Origin: Sphingomonas oligoaromativorans
GTDB taxonomy: Bacteria; Pseudomonadota; Alphaproteobacteria; Sphingomonadales; Sphingomonadaceae
Assembly (NCBI RefSeq): GCF_011762195.1
Contig: NZ_JAASQK010000006.1
Span: forward strand, 1 to 64,000
Reading direction: 5' to 3'
Length of the DNA: 64,000 nt
How positions within the stretch are numbered: the stretch's first letter is position 1; every line of letters starts with the position of its first letter. Shown here in pieces: positions 37,622-46,839 of the stretch. The notes under the pieces are model-generated. The model was given only the letters and a program-made list of their open reading frames with translations. It searched no databases and was not told the origin of the DNA. Both the position numbers and the translations under genes were made by a program.

Positions 37622-38919
37622 CGGGCGGCCTCCGTCGCCGGGAGCGTCTCCACGGTGGGCAGGCCTGCGCCGACCAGCGTCTGCAAGGCGATCTGCCGGT
37701 CCATCAGCGCGGTTTCGAGCGCCATGACATCCTGTTCCCTGGTGAAGCGATTGGCGATGAGATCGACATAGGCGGCTTCCTCGATGGCGGACTGGCCGCG
37801 TGCGGCCTGCGCGTGCTCCGCCGCCAGCCTTGCGGCGGGGAGCGCGGCGCGGGCGACGGCGAGCTGGCGTTCAAGCTGCGCCATCTCGGCGAGCGCGGCG
37901 CCGACTTCGCCCGTCGCGGTGGCGAGGCGCGCGGCATATTCGGCCCGTAGCTGGGCTCGGGTGGCGCGAGCGGTGGCGATGGCGCCCTGTCCGCGATCGA
38001 AGATCGGCAGGCCGATGGTCGCTTCCGGCCCGACATTGACGACCTTGCTGGAATCGCTGGTGGCCGAGCCGCCCAGCACCAGATCGGGGAATTGGGTGAG
38101 GATCGCCTGCCGCACGCTTTCCTCCTGCGCGGCATAGCCGAGGCGGAGCGCCAGCAGATCGGGCCGCCGCTGCGGCAGGGTGGCGAGCGAAGCCCGGATC
38201 GCGGCCGGATCGAAAGGCGGCAGCGCGATGGCCGGGACCAGCGGCAGCTCGACATCGGGCGCGAAGCCGAGCAGCGCGTCGAGCTGATGCCGGAGCTGGA
38301 GCAGGCGCTGGTCGATCGTGTCGAGAGTGCTCCGCGCGGTCTGAACGGCGGAGAAGCTCGGGGAGGCCGTGACCAGCGTGACGTCGCCCGCCGCGAGGGC
38401 CGTCCGCATCGCCCGATCGCGCGCCGAGAGGAGGCGGAAAGCCTCTTCCGCCGATCGTTTCTGGCGTCGCGTCGCGATAAGATCGGCCGCGAGCTGGCGG
38501 GCCTGCCCCGCGACCTGCCACTCCTGCCACAGCAGATCGGCCGCCGCCTGCCCCGCCGTGTCGCGCGCCGCGCGCTGGCGGGAGCGATAGGTGACGAGCG
38601 CCTTGATGTCGGTCGATAGCCCGACGCTCCACGCCGGTGCCACGCCGATCCCGGACACCAGCGGCAGGAACGCGCCCGCCAGCGATGGATTGGGCAGGAT
38701 GCCGCTCTGGATCAGCGCCGCGTCGGCGACGCCCCGCTTCGCGCGCGCGGCCTTGAGATCGGGATCATTCTCCAGCGCGAGCCGCACCACTGCGTCGATG
38801 TCGAGCGGCGGCCCGGCGGCGGCCCGCTCGACCAGCGGCGCGCGCATCGCGAGCGGGGCCGGCGCATAATGCTGGCAGGCGCTTGCGAGCAGCAGGAGCG
38901 GGAGGGCGACGCGCCTCAC
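37618..38919 (-). CDS. Outer-membrane efflux lipoprotein (TolC/OprM family)
   Basis: A 433-residue outer-membrane factor. A lipobox (LASAC, Cys15) follows a short hydrophobic signal. Two OEP repeats with long alpha-helical coiled segments are evident (about residues 35-225 and 240-425; LALENDPDLKAARAKRGVADAAL and LALRLGYAAQEESVRQAI). Start is GTG 38919, which overlaps the stop of a 39-codon upstream ORF as GTGA. Together with the adaptor and pump it forms a complete tripartite exporter. Confidence 0.92.
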   Translation of the reverse strand: MRRVALPLLLLASACQHYAPAPLAMRAPLVERAAAGPPLDIDAVVRLALENDPDLKAARAKRGVADAALIQSGILPNPSLAGAFLPLVSGIGVAPAWSVGLSTDIKALVTYRSRQRAARDTAGQAAADLLWQEWQVAGQARQLAADLIATRRQKRSAEEAFRLLSARDRAMRTALAAGDVTLVTASPSFSAVQTARSTLDTIDQRLLQLRHQLDALLGFAPDVELPLVPAIALPPFDPAAIRASLATLPQRRPDLLALRLGYAAQEESVRQAILTQFPDLVLGGSATSDSSKVVNVGPEATIGLPIFDRGQGAIATARATRAQLRAEYAARLATATGEVGAALAEMAQLERQLAVARAALPAARLAAEHAQAARGQSAIEEAAYVDLIANRFTREQDVMALETALMDRQIALQTLVGAGLPTVETLPATEAAR

Positions 38920-39035
38920 CGGCCGAACTCGAGCGCGACGATCGGGCCGGGGCGATCGTCGCCGATCATGGGCTTCGCGCCATGGATGCGCGGAATGGCG
39001 GTGGCCTCGTCATCCTTGGCGATCGGAATCCGCAT
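38916..39035 (-). CDS. Small hypothetical ORF translationally coupled to the efflux operon
   Basis: A 39-residue reading frame (beginning MRIPIAKDDEA, ending IVALEFGR) whose TGA overlaps the GTG of the outer-membrane factor. AGAAGG lies about 6 nt upstream of its ATG. It has no signal peptide or membrane segment and I do not recognise it. It may be a leader peptide that couples translation, or a small regulatory protein; it could also be the first real gene of the operon. Confidence 0.45.
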   Translation of the reverse strand: MRIPIAKDDEATAIPRIHGAKPMIGDDRPGPIVALEFGR

Positions 39036-39128
39036 GGCGTGCCTTCTGCATGATCTTGGGTGCTGGAGGATATCTAGCGGCGATCGCACGGTTTGGGGCC
39101 TCGCAATTTCCCGATGTCGGGGGCGGCG

Positions 39129-39641
39129 TCAGCCGAGCGGCCCGAAGCCGAGGATACCCCGGCGATAGTTGAGGATGATGGCGGTTCGGGTGAGGCCGGG
39201 GCCGGCGAGGATGCGGGCCTCGGCGGCCGGGGGCGCGGCGTGGCCGATAGCGGGATTGCCCGGAAAGCCGACGCCGTCGCGCCAGAAGTCGAACTTCGGC
39301 TTGCCCGCCCGGTCGTGCGTGAGCGCCAGCGTATAGACGCCGGGCGACGGCACACGGATGCAGAGCGACACCGGCCCCTTCGGTGGCAGCGGGATGGTCA
39401 CGCGGCGGAAGGTCTTGTGCGCGGCGACCAGCACATTGTCGTCGGCAAGGAAGTCGGCCTGATCGGGCGGGAAGAGTTCGGCGCGCAGCGTCCCCGTCCG
39501 GTCCTTGAGGCCGAGCGGGCTGATGAGGATGGCCGGCCCCTGTTCGTTCGGGCGACAACGTCCTTCCGCGGTGCCGAGGCTCGGGTTCGACGCGATCGGC
39601 GCCGCGCCGATGAGCGCAAGAAGCGCGAGGCGGCGGATCAT
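39129..39641 (-). CDS. DUF2141 domain secreted protein
   Basis: A 170-residue protein with a cleavable signal (LALLALIGAAPIAS) and one DUF2141 domain: GTLRAELFPPDQADFL, CIRVPSPGVYTLALTHDRAGKPKFD and PGNPAIGHAAPP are typical of the family. Its biochemical role is unknown; it is usually periplasmic. The ATG overlaps the stop of the membrane protein gene (ATGA), so it is the last gene of a glycosyltransferase-membrane protein-DUF2141 operon. Confidence 0.88.
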   Translation of the reverse strand: MIRRLALLALIGAAPIASNPSLGTAEGRCRPNEQGPAILISPLGLKDRTGTLRAELFPPDQADFLADDNVLVAAHKTFRRVTIPLPPKGPVSLCIRVPSPGVYTLALTHDRAGKPKFDFWRDGVGFPGNPAIGHAAPPAAEARILAGPGLTRTAIILNYRRGILGFGPLG

Positions 39642-40570
39642 CGTGCGTGCCCCGCCGGCGGCGTCAGCAGGTCGGCGAGCGCGAGGGCGATGCCGAGGAC
39701 GAGATGGGCGAGCAGGATGAGCGAGGCGGTGATCGCCACGACATTCGCGAGATCGCCGCGCGCGCCGATCAGATAGGTGATGAGGCCGGCGAACACGATG
39801 TCCTTGTTCGGCATCAGCGGAAGCCGCGACAGGAGCTGGCGCAGCGCCGCGAGCAGAACCCACCAACTGAGCGCCACGGCGGGCAGGGCCTCGTGCCATG
39901 CCAGCGCCGAGAGCAGCAGCGATGCCGCGATCCTCGCGAGGTGGAGGGCCGAGATCCGCCAGAGTTCCGGGCGCGCGAGGGTGAACAGCCGTCGCCGGAG
40001 CAGCATGGCCGGAAGCGACATCGCCGCCACCACCATGGCGGAGAGGAGCAGCGCGCGCCCATGCTGGCCGAGCTGGAGCGTGCCGAGCGCCGGCCACGCC
40101 AGCCCCAGCATCGCCAGCGTGACGAGATTGCCGGTCTGCGCCGACAGCACCGACACATCCTTGATGACGCCGAAGGGCGTCGCGGACAGCCGTCGCCTCC
40201 GCCGCATCCAGGCGTAGAAATAGACTTCGCCCGAATAGCCGAGCAGGATTTCGTTGGAGATGCGCTTGCGCAGCAGCGGGATGAACCCGGACAGCGGAAG
40301 CGACCATAACCGGCGGTAGATCAGCCATTCGCTGACCGGCAGCGCGAGATAGGCTCCCACCAGCGCCAGCCAGAACGCCGGCCGCACCGGCAGCATCGCC
40401 GGGAGATGCCCGAGATCGAGTGCCCGCAATTGGATCAGCGCCGTCAGCAGGACGCCCATGGAGATGGCGGGCGATACCCATCCGCGCCATCCGGTGGTCC
40501 GCTGGCGAAGCTCCTCGGGATCCCATGCGATGGGGAAAGTGGGGGAGGCGATGGAAGTACCGGTCTGCAC
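39638..40570 (-). CDS. Polytopic membrane protein, unassigned
   Basis: A 310-residue integral membrane protein with about seven to eight hydrophobic segments, including PAFWLALVGAYLALPVSEWLIY and LANVVAITASLILLAHLVLGIAL. A basic cytosolic stretch (YAWMRRRRRLSATP) sits between TM3 and TM4. It faintly resembles lysylphosphatidylglycerol-synthase-type or polysaccharide-export membrane domains but I cannot assign it. It follows a GT4 glycosyltransferase by 12 bp and overlaps the DUF2141 gene, so participation in surface glycoconjugate synthesis or export is inferred from context. Confidence 0.75.
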   Translation of the reverse strand: MQTGTSIASPTFPIAWDPEELRQRTTGWRGWVSPAISMGVLLTALIQLRALDLGHLPAMLPVRPAFWLALVGAYLALPVSEWLIYRRLWSLPLSGFIPLLRKRISNEILLGYSGEVYFYAWMRRRRRLSATPFGVIKDVSVLSAQTGNLVTLAMLGLAWPALGTLQLGQHGRALLLSAMVVAAMSLPAMLLRRRLFTLARPELWRISALHLARIAASLLLSALAWHEALPAVALSWWVLLAALRQLLSRLPLMPNKDIVFAGLITYLIGARGDLANVVAITASLILLAHLVLGIALALADLLTPPAGHAR

Positions 40571-40582
40571 GCTGTCTCCGGG

Positions 40583-41746
40583 TCAGGCGGCTTCGATGTC
40601 GATGGCGCCCGGCGTCGCATAGGCGGGGCCGCCCTGCCGGCGGGCGGCAAGGCGGGCGAACAGGGCGAGATAGGCCCGCGCGCTCCGGTGCGCGTCGTAG
40701 CGGGCCGCCCAGGCGGCGATATCGTCGCGGGGGCCGGGAAGACGGGCGACCGCGATCGCCAGCGCCATCGCGCCCCGCCCTCCGATGGAAACGAGCGTGC
40801 CGTGTTCGCCCAGCAGCTCCGCCATGCTGGCGCAGCAGTCGGTCGCGATGACGGGGAGGCCAGCCGCGATGCTCTCGACGACGATCCCCGGCACGCCTTC
40901 GTAGCGGGAGGAGAGGAGCAGGATGTCGCTCCGCCCGATCTCTTCCTCGGCATTGCCCGCGCCGGGCAGGGAGACGCGGTCGCCCAGCCCCAGCCTCTCC
41001 ACCAGCGCTTCGAGCCGGCCGCGTTCGGGGCCGTCGCCGAGGATGGTCAGCCGGTCTTCGGGCGCGCGGGCCATGGCGAACGCCTCGATCAGCATCGCAA
41101 AGTCCTTCTGCCGGACGAGCCGGCCCGCGGCGAGGAAGCGCCGTCCCGCGCCACGGGATGCGCGCGCCGCTTCGCCTGCGCGCACCAGCCTGGCCAGCCT
41201 CGCGGCATCGAGCACGGGATTGGGGAGGACGCTGATCCGCCTGGAGGGGAGCCGCAGGATCGCCGCCGCCTCGTCCCGCATCGCCGGGGAGAGCGCGATG
41301 AAATGATCGATCAGGCGCCCCTGAAGACGGCACCAGCGATGATAGAGGAAGCGCACCGGCCACGGCAGGTCGGATCGCCCGTGATCGTTGCTGATCTTGG
41401 CGACCACGGGCGGGCAGCGCCGGCCGAGCCACAGCTTCAGCGCGACCGCCACCACCGTATAGCTGTTGCCCGGACAGAAGAGGATGTCCGGTCGTTCATC
41501 GCGGATGAGCGCGGGCAGCCAGAGCAGCATCCACAGCGTCTCGATCCAGCCGACCGCGAAGGGCGGCCTCGTCAGGAAGAGCGGCGGCATGTCCCGGAGG
41601 TCGGCGTCGCCGTCGTCCCGGCCGAGCACGATCTGGACGTCCGCCCCCGCCCGTCGCCACGCGCGGCAGAGGCGCAGCGCGGTGCGCTCGACGCCTCCTT
41701 CCCCGGTCGTGTGCAGGAAGCAGAGGATGCGGGGCGTGCCGCTCAT
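40583..41746 (-). CDS. GT4-family glycosyltransferase
   Basis: A 387-residue cytosolic/membrane-associated retaining glycosyltransferase with GT-B fold. The N-terminal acceptor domain has FLHTTGEGGVERTALRLC (the Gly-rich loop of GT4), and the C-terminal donor domain has FLAAGRLVRQKDFAMLIEA, ILGDGPERGRLEALVERLGL and the E-x7-E motif in SSRYEGVPGIVVESIAAGLP. Donor and acceptor are unknown. It opens a three-gene unit placed 104 bp behind a TonB receptor gene in the same direction. Confidence 0.93.
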   Translation of the reverse strand: MSGTPRILCFLHTTGEGGVERTALRLCRAWRRAGADVQIVLGRDDGDADLRDMPPLFLTRPPFAVGWIETLWMLLWLPALIRDERPDILFCPGNSYTVVAVALKLWLGRRCPPVVAKISNDHGRSDLPWPVRFLYHRWCRLQGRLIDHFIALSPAMRDEAAAILRLPSRRISVLPNPVLDAARLARLVRAGEAARASRGAGRRFLAAGRLVRQKDFAMLIEAFAMARAPEDRLTILGDGPERGRLEALVERLGLGDRVSLPGAGNAEEEIGRSDILLLSSRYEGVPGIVVESIAAGLPVIATDCCASMAELLGEHGTLVSIGGRGAMALAIAVARLPGPRDDIAAWAARYDAHRSARAYLALFARLAARRQGGPAYATPGAIDIEAA

Positions 41747-41850
41747 GCCGCGCCGCCCGCCATCGGAATCGTGCGGGGCGGGAGCGGGCGAGGGGCGGTT
41801 CGCATAACCGCATGACGCCGCTCACCCGACCGATCCGCAGTCGCGCTCCG

Positions 41851-44178
41851 TCAGAAGGAGAAGGCGGCCCCGAGCCGGATGGTGCGCGGGCGCAGCGGCG
41901 TGACCTGCCGGCCGGCGGCGACGCCGAACGGGTTGCCGAGCGCGAAGATGTTGCGCCGCGCGTCGAGCAGGTTGGTCGCGTCGAGCGAGAGGGTGGCGCG
42001 GCCGACGGGAGCGGTCAGGCCGAGCGCGACATCGGCATAGCGCCCCTGACGCAGATCGATCGCCGTCCCCGCGCCGAGCCGCGAATGGCCGACATAGCGG
42101 ACCGAGGCGCTGGTCTCGATCCGTCGTCCCGCGATCTCGAAAGCGTAGCGCGCGCCGGCCCGCAGGGTCACGTCCGCGATGTTGGGGAGCGATGCGTCCT
42201 TCTCGGCGACGAAGGCGGGGGCGGGCTTCGACAGGGTGCTGTCGCTGAGGAAGGTCGCGCCTTCGAGGGTCAGATGCGCGGTGGGTTTCCAATGCCCCTG
42301 AAATTCGAGGCCGACGATCCGGCCGGAGCCGATATTGGCGGTGAAGGGCAGGCCGGCCGCGTCGATCAGATCAGCCTGGATGTCCTCCCAATGGGCGTAG
42401 GAGCCGGCCAGCGTCGCGCCGAAGCGATCGGCGGCCCCGCCATAGCGCATCCCCAGTTCCCAGGTGGCGAGGCTGTCCGCCTCGAAGCGCTGCGTGCCGC
42501 TCGCCTGCACCGACAGGCCGCCGGGTCGATAGCCCTCCTGATAGCGGCCATAGAAGGAGAGACGCGGGGCCGCCTTCCAGACGATGCCGACGGACGGCAG
42601 CAGGGAGCGGTCGTGGCGCCGCCGGTCGTCGTCCCCCTGTGCGGGCACGCGGTCGATCACGTCGCCGACCAGCCGCGTCAGCCCCAGCCGCGCGCCGCCG
42701 GTCACGAACCAGCGCCGCGCGAGGCGGAGCGTCGCCTCCCCATAGATCGAGGCCTGCTCCACCGTGTTGCTCGTGCCCGAGAGGCTGCCCTCGGCACCGA
42801 CCGGCCCGAGCGTGCGGGTCAGCCGGTCGGTGCTGCGCAGCAGTTCGGCGCCGACGACCCAGCCGCCGCCATTGCCGGCGCGATGCGACAGCCGCGTCTC
42901 GTTGGTGAGGAGGAAGATGGAGTCATCCTCCTGATAGCGCATCGGTTGCGCCGGCGAGGGGCTGGCGTCGTAGGTCGAGCCGACGTCGTGGAACACCGCC
43001 GACGTGGCCGAGACGAAGGTCGTCGCCCCTGCGTCATGGCGGACGACGACGCTGGCCAGCGAATAGTCATTGTCGAAAGGCTGGGCGATGACGCTCTGGC
43101 GGGAGAGGGGCGGCAGGCCCCGTTCGGCATATTGGCCGTCGCGGCTGTCGATGTTCTGGAGCACGCCGCCGAGATCGACGGTCCAGTCGGGCGCTGGCTG
43201 GAAACGCAGCGTGGCGCGGCCGCCGCGGGTCGTCGTCCGGTTGATGTCGGCGCGGCCACGCGCGGGATCGTCGATATAGCCGCCGTCGATGCTGCCATAG
43301 CCAACCGCCCTGAGCCCCAGCCGATCAGGGATCAGCGGCAGGTCGACGATGGCGGCTCCGTCCACCCCCGGCGCGCCGCGTGCGGTCAGCGATCCTCCGC
43401 CTGCGATCGAGAGCAGGCCGTGCGAAAGATCGGGGGGCGTCGGCACCAGCCGCACCACGCCGCCCAGCGATCCGGCGCCGTAGAGCGTGCCCTGCGGCCC
43501 CTCCAGCACCTCCACCGAGGCGATGTCGTAGAGCGCGAGATCGGGATCGGGCGCGCTGTAGTTCAGGCGCACCTCGCCGAGATATTGCCCTACAGTCGCC
43601 TGTGTCGGCCCGTTGAAGCTCGAATCCGCCACACCCCGGATGAAGAGCTTGTTGCGCCCCGGCCCGAGATGCGTCGAGGAGAGGATCGGCAGTTGCTCGA
43701 CGAGCGCGTCCGATCCGTGCGCCAGCCGGCCGGGGCGCAGGCTGCCAGGATCGACGAGCGCGACGCTGCCGGCATAATCGTCGATCGTCTCCGCCCGCTT
43801 GCTGCCGGTGACGACGATGGCGGGCTCCGTGCCCGACAGAGCCTGACGTTTGGGCAAGACGCGTTCGGGGCGGGCAGGGAGCGTCGCGCGCAGGATCTGG
43901 AAGGTCTGCCCGTCGATCTGGACGAAGCGCGCCGGCGTGCCCGCGAGCAGCCGGGAGAGCGCCTTCGCGACGCTCATCGTCCCCTGTACGCCCCGCACGG
44001 GAATCGTCCCCAGCGCATTGTCGGTGAGGCCGATGGTCACGCCCGCCTGATCGCCGATCGCGACGATCGCCGAGCGCAGCGGGCCAGCAGGCACGGCAAA
44101 GGCGACGGGGCGGGCGGCGGCTGCACCTGCGGGCACCGCCACCGCCCCGCACGCGGCGACCAGAATGGCGGGCCTCAC
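41851..44178 (-). CDS. TonB-dependent transducer-type receptor with STN domain
   Basis: A 775-residue receptor. After the signal peptide lies an STN (secretin/TonB N-terminal) domain of about residues 25-95 (FAVPAGPLRSAIVAIGDQAGVTIG, TMSVAKALSRLLAGTPARF), the part that contacts a FecR-type anti-sigma factor. Then a TonB-box-like IVVTGSKR, the plug (NKLFIRGVADSSFNG, VEVLEGPQGTLYGAGSLGG) and a 22-strand barrel ending IRLGAAFSF. GTG 44178 overlaps the FecR stop as GTGA, so sigma, FecR and receptor are coupled. The ligand is unknown; iron chelates or carbohydrates are the usual inputs of such systems. Confidence 0.93.
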   Translation of the reverse strand: MRPAILVAACGAVAVPAGAAAARPVAFAVPAGPLRSAIVAIGDQAGVTIGLTDNALGTIPVRGVQGTMSVAKALSRLLAGTPARFVQIDGQTFQILRATLPARPERVLPKRQALSGTEPAIVVTGSKRAETIDDYAGSVALVDPGSLRPGRLAHGSDALVEQLPILSSTHLGPGRNKLFIRGVADSSFNGPTQATVGQYLGEVRLNYSAPDPDLALYDIASVEVLEGPQGTLYGAGSLGGVVRLVPTPPDLSHGLLSIAGGGSLTARGAPGVDGAAIVDLPLIPDRLGLRAVGYGSIDGGYIDDPARGRADINRTTTRGGRATLRFQPAPDWTVDLGGVLQNIDSRDGQYAERGLPPLSRQSVIAQPFDNDYSLASVVVRHDAGATTFVSATSAVFHDVGSTYDASPSPAQPMRYQEDDSIFLLTNETRLSHRAGNGGGWVVGAELLRSTDRLTRTLGPVGAEGSLSGTSNTVEQASIYGEATLRLARRWFVTGGARLGLTRLVGDVIDRVPAQGDDDRRRHDRSLLPSVGIVWKAAPRLSFYGRYQEGYRPGGLSVQASGTQRFEADSLATWELGMRYGGAADRFGATLAGSYAHWEDIQADLIDAAGLPFTANIGSGRIVGLEFQGHWKPTAHLTLEGATFLSDSTLSKPAPAFVAEKDASLPNIADVTLRAGARYAFEIAGRRIETSASVRYVGHSRLGAGTAIDLRQGRYADVALGLTAPVGRATLSLDATNLLDARRNIFALGNPFGVAAGRQVTPLRPRTIRLGAAFSF

Positions 44179-45125
44179 CGGGCGGGCAGCGCCATCCGCC
44201 AGCCGGCGCCGTCCCGCAAGATCGCGATGCCCATCACCGCCGACAGCCGTTGGAACATGCGCGGGCGATCTGGATCGATCATGATGACCCCGCTGAAGCG
44301 GCGTTGACGGATCGCCCCGTCGACGCTCACCGGCTGGCCGATGCTGCGGGCGAGATCGGTGGCGACGTCGGCGAGGACGGCGTCCCGATAGAGCAGCCGG
44401 CCCTGCCGCCAGCTTCCGATCGTCTGCGGATCGGCGTCGCGCACGATCGCGCCGCCCGCCGCGATCCGAACCGACTGGCCGCCATCGAGGCGCAGCGCCA
44501 TGCCCGCCGGATCGACCATCACCGCCCCCTCGCGAACCGCCATCTCGGTGCTGTCGCCGGTGCGTACCACATCGAAGGCGGTGCCCACATCCCGGAAGGT
44601 CGTGCCGCCGGCCTGCACCTCGAAGGGATGGGCCGCGTCATGCACGACCGTGAAGAAGGCCTCCCCGCGCTCGACGATGGCGAGGCGGGGCCTCGCCTTG
44701 TCGAGGCGGATCAGGCTGTCGCCGTTCAGCGCCACCTGCGTGCCGTCGCCGAGCGCCACGGTGCGATGCTCGCCGGGCGCGGTGCCGATCGCATAGGGCT
44801 GCCCGCCGCCCGGAAGCGCGACGAGCCCGGCGATCGACGCGGCCGCCGCCAGCCCCAGCCCGGCACTCCACCGCCGCCAGCGGCCGCCCGAAGGGGGCGC
44901 CGTGACATTGTCGTTGACCGGCATCGTGGGCGCGGGTGCGTGTGCCGGTTCGAGCCCCTCCGTCGCGTCCTCGATCAGCAGCGAGGCGGTGTCGAAGGCC
45001 TCCGGGTTGGCCGGATCGCTCTCCAGCCAGAGGGCATGACCTTCCCAGTCGGCGAAGTCCGGGTTCTGGATGCGGCGCACCCAGTCGAGCGCCTGTTCGT
45101 GGCGCTGGCGCTCAGCGGGCGTCAT
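44175..45125 (-). CDS. FecR-family anti-sigma regulator
   Basis: A 316-residue inner-membrane anti-sigma/signal relay protein. A cytosolic N-terminal DUF4880-type helix bundle (RHEQALDWVRRIQNPDFADWEGHALWLESDPANPEAF), one TM segment (about residues 87-107; GLGLAAAASIAGLVALP), and the periplasmic FecR beta-domain (GEHRTVALGDGTQVALNGDSLIRLD; VGTAFDVVRTGDSTEMAVREGAVMV) followed by a C-terminal STN-like half are in the normal order. Start ATG 45125 overlaps the 3' end of the sigma gene by 14 bp. It transmits receptor occupancy to the upstream ECF sigma factor. Confidence 0.93.
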   Translation of the reverse strand: MTPAERQRHEQALDWVRRIQNPDFADWEGHALWLESDPANPEAFDTASLLIEDATEGLEPAHAPAPTMPVNDNVTAPPSGGRWRRWSAGLGLAAAASIAGLVALPGGGQPYAIGTAPGEHRTVALGDGTQVALNGDSLIRLDKARPRLAIVERGEAFFTVVHDAAHPFEVQAGGTTFRDVGTAFDVVRTGDSTEMAVREGAVMVDPAGMALRLDGGQSVRIAAGGAIVRDADPQTIGSWRQGRLLYRDAVLADVATDLARSIGQPVSVDGAIRQRRFSGVIMIDPDRPRMFQRLSAVMGIAILRDGAGWRMALPAR

Positions 45126-45675
45126 CCTCTGCCTCCCTGTTGGCGGGATCGGTGGCGCTGTCCTCGGCATAGCGCCGCTGTGCCGCCGCGACGGCGCGAT
45201 AGGCGCGCTGGAGATGCTTCTCCACGGCGCTGACCGTGATGCCGAGTTCGTCCGCGATCTGGCGCTGGGGAATGCCCTCCACGCGATACCGCCTGAAGAT
45301 GTAATCCGCGCGCGTGCCCAGCGCCGATAGCGCAAGGTCGACATGCCGCAGCCTGTCGCGCGCGATCAGCGTCCGTTCGGCGCCCGGCGCGTCGTCGCTC
45401 ATCCCGTCCGATCCGCGGACGGCCTCGTGATAGACCTGCTCGCGGCCCTGCCGCCGCACCGCGCTGCGCCGCCGGTCGAGCATCAGATTGTGCGCCATGC
45501 GATAGAGATAGGCGAGCTGGTCCTGGATCGCGGCGGCTTCGTTCCCGGCGTCCAGCTTGATCCACAATTCCTGGAGCAGATCGTCGGCCTCGTCGCCTGC
45601 GCCCCGGGCACGCAGATAGCGCAGCAGGGCCGGGCGATGGATCATGAACCTCTCGGCGAGCGGCCCATCCGCCAT
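45112..45675 (-). CDS. FecI-like ECF sigma factor
   Basis: A 187-residue extracytoplasmic-function sigma factor. Region 2 (LLRYLRARGAGDEADDLLQELWIKL; LYRMAHNLMLDRRR) and region 4 (ALSALGTRADYIFRRYRVEGIPQRQIADELGITVSAVEKHLQRAYRAV) are complete. Start ATG 45675 is preceded by GGGAGG at good spacing. The gene is the first of the sigma-FecR-receptor unit and probably directs transcription of the receptor and perhaps the glycosyltransferase genes behind it. Confidence 0.93.
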   Translation of the reverse strand: MADGPLAERFMIHRPALLRYLRARGAGDEADDLLQELWIKLDAGNEAAAIQDQLAYLYRMAHNLMLDRRRSAVRRQGREQVYHEAVRGSDGMSDDAPGAERTLIARDRLRHVDLALSALGTRADYIFRRYRVEGIPQRQIADELGITVSAVEKHLQRAYRAVAAAQRRYAEDSATDPANREAEDDAR

Positions 45676-45755
45676 GCCGTTCCTCCCGCCCGTACTCGAC
45701 AGGCGCGCAGGATAGGCGAGGGAAGCGCCGGCGGTAAAGCGGGTGACCGCCGCCA

Positions 45756-46529
45756 TCAGAAGCGGGTCCGCAGGAAGATCGACAGGCGATCGTCCTGCCG
45801 GGCGCCGCTGCCGATCCATGCCAGATCGTCCTTCGCGACGGTTTCCGAGCGTGTCTCGATCCCGAGCATGGGCGCTCCGCCGGCATCGCCGCCCAACGGA
45901 AGCAGCGCCAGCGTCGCCCGCAGGCCGCTTTCGTGCAGCGGCGCTCCGTTGGCGAGTTCCGCCATCCGCTCGGCGCTGTTCGCCGCGCTCGCGCCGCCGG
46001 TCTGGTGCCAGCCGAGGCTGAACCGCCAGCGATCGTCGTGCAGCCAGGCCATCTCCATCGTGCTCGACGAGGTCGACAGATGCGACCGCGCGACGAGCCA
46101 TGGCGGCTGCGCATTCTTCGCGAAGGATTGCGCGAGCCCCACGGACAGGCTGTTTCCAACCGTCACCGGCCAGTCGAGATGCAGCCCGAACGCCCATAGT
46201 CTGGCGCTGGTGACGCCATCGGTGGTCAGGCGTTCGCGGAGCCCGTCGAACGAGGCGGTGGCCTCGCCGAGATCGAAGGCGACGCTGCGCCGGCGCACAT
46301 GGGCGCCGTCCCCGCCGATCGTCGACCAAGGATCGGCCATGGACGATGCATGGAGCGTCGTCCGGGCATCGGGCAGGGGCGTCCATCGCGGCCGGGCCGG
46401 CATCGGCAGCACCGCCTCCAGCGACCATCCGCCCGCCGGCGCAGGCCATCGCGGCCCCTGCGCGCGAAGCGGCGGGGCGAAGGCGGTCATCATGATGAAG
46501 GCGGCGACCCAACGCTCGATCCTGCCCAT
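45756..46529 (-). CDS. Secreted protein, probable outer-membrane beta-barrel, unassigned
   Basis: A 257-residue protein with a signal peptide (FIMMTAFAPPLRAQ) and a series of alternating beta-strands ending in a terminal Phe (RLSIFLRTRF), the outer-membrane insertion signature. Internal pieces such as TSARLWAFGLHLDWPVTVGNSL and WLHDDRWRFSLGWHQTGG look like amphipathic strands. I do not recognise the family. GGGGGA precedes ATG 46529. It lies 80 bp upstream of the ECF sigma gene in the same direction and may be cotranscribed with it. Confidence 0.7.
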   Translation of the reverse strand: MGRIERWVAAFIMMTAFAPPLRAQGPRWPAPAGGWSLEAVLPMPARPRWTPLPDARTTLHASSMADPWSTIGGDGAHVRRRSVAFDLGEATASFDGLRERLTTDGVTSARLWAFGLHLDWPVTVGNSLSVGLAQSFAKNAQPPWLVARSHLSTSSSTMEMAWLHDDRWRFSLGWHQTGGASAANSAERMAELANGAPLHESGLRATLALLPLGGDAGGAPMLGIETRSETVAKDDLAWIGSGARQDDRLSIFLRTRF

Positions 46530-46671
46530 GGTTGTTCCCCCGGCCATCGCCGGCCTCTCGGCCGCCGACCGGGATAAGACGCCGGCAGGCCGCCGGACCC
46601 GCAGTCGGATGGGCGGGGCTGCGGATTCCGCGATCGGCCGGCGTCTCGCTTGCATCGGGCGAGGATGGCGA

Positions 46672-46839
46672 ATGTCGATCGGGATCGGATATCGGATGGG
46701 TGCGGCGGCGTGGCTGGCGATGCCGGCGGCCGCGCCGGCCGGGCCGCTGTCGCTTGTCCTGCGTCGTCCCGCCGACCTGTTCGATCATATCGGGCTGAGC
46801 ATCGACTATCGTCTCTCGTGGAGCCGCGCCAATGGCTGA
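46672..46839 (+). CDS. Small hypothetical ORF (55 residues)
   Basis: A short frame on the strand opposite to its neighbours, with GAGGA 7 nt before the ATG. The product begins MSIGIGYRMGAAAW, contains a short hydrophobic Ala-rich stretch, and ends with DHIGLSIDYRLSWSRANG. It overlaps the next small ORF by 8 bp. Not recognised; coding status rests on the ribosome site and the coupling only. Confidence 0.35.
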   Translation: MSIGIGYRMGAAAWLAMPAAAPAGPLSLVLRRPADLFDHIGLSIDYRLSWSRANG

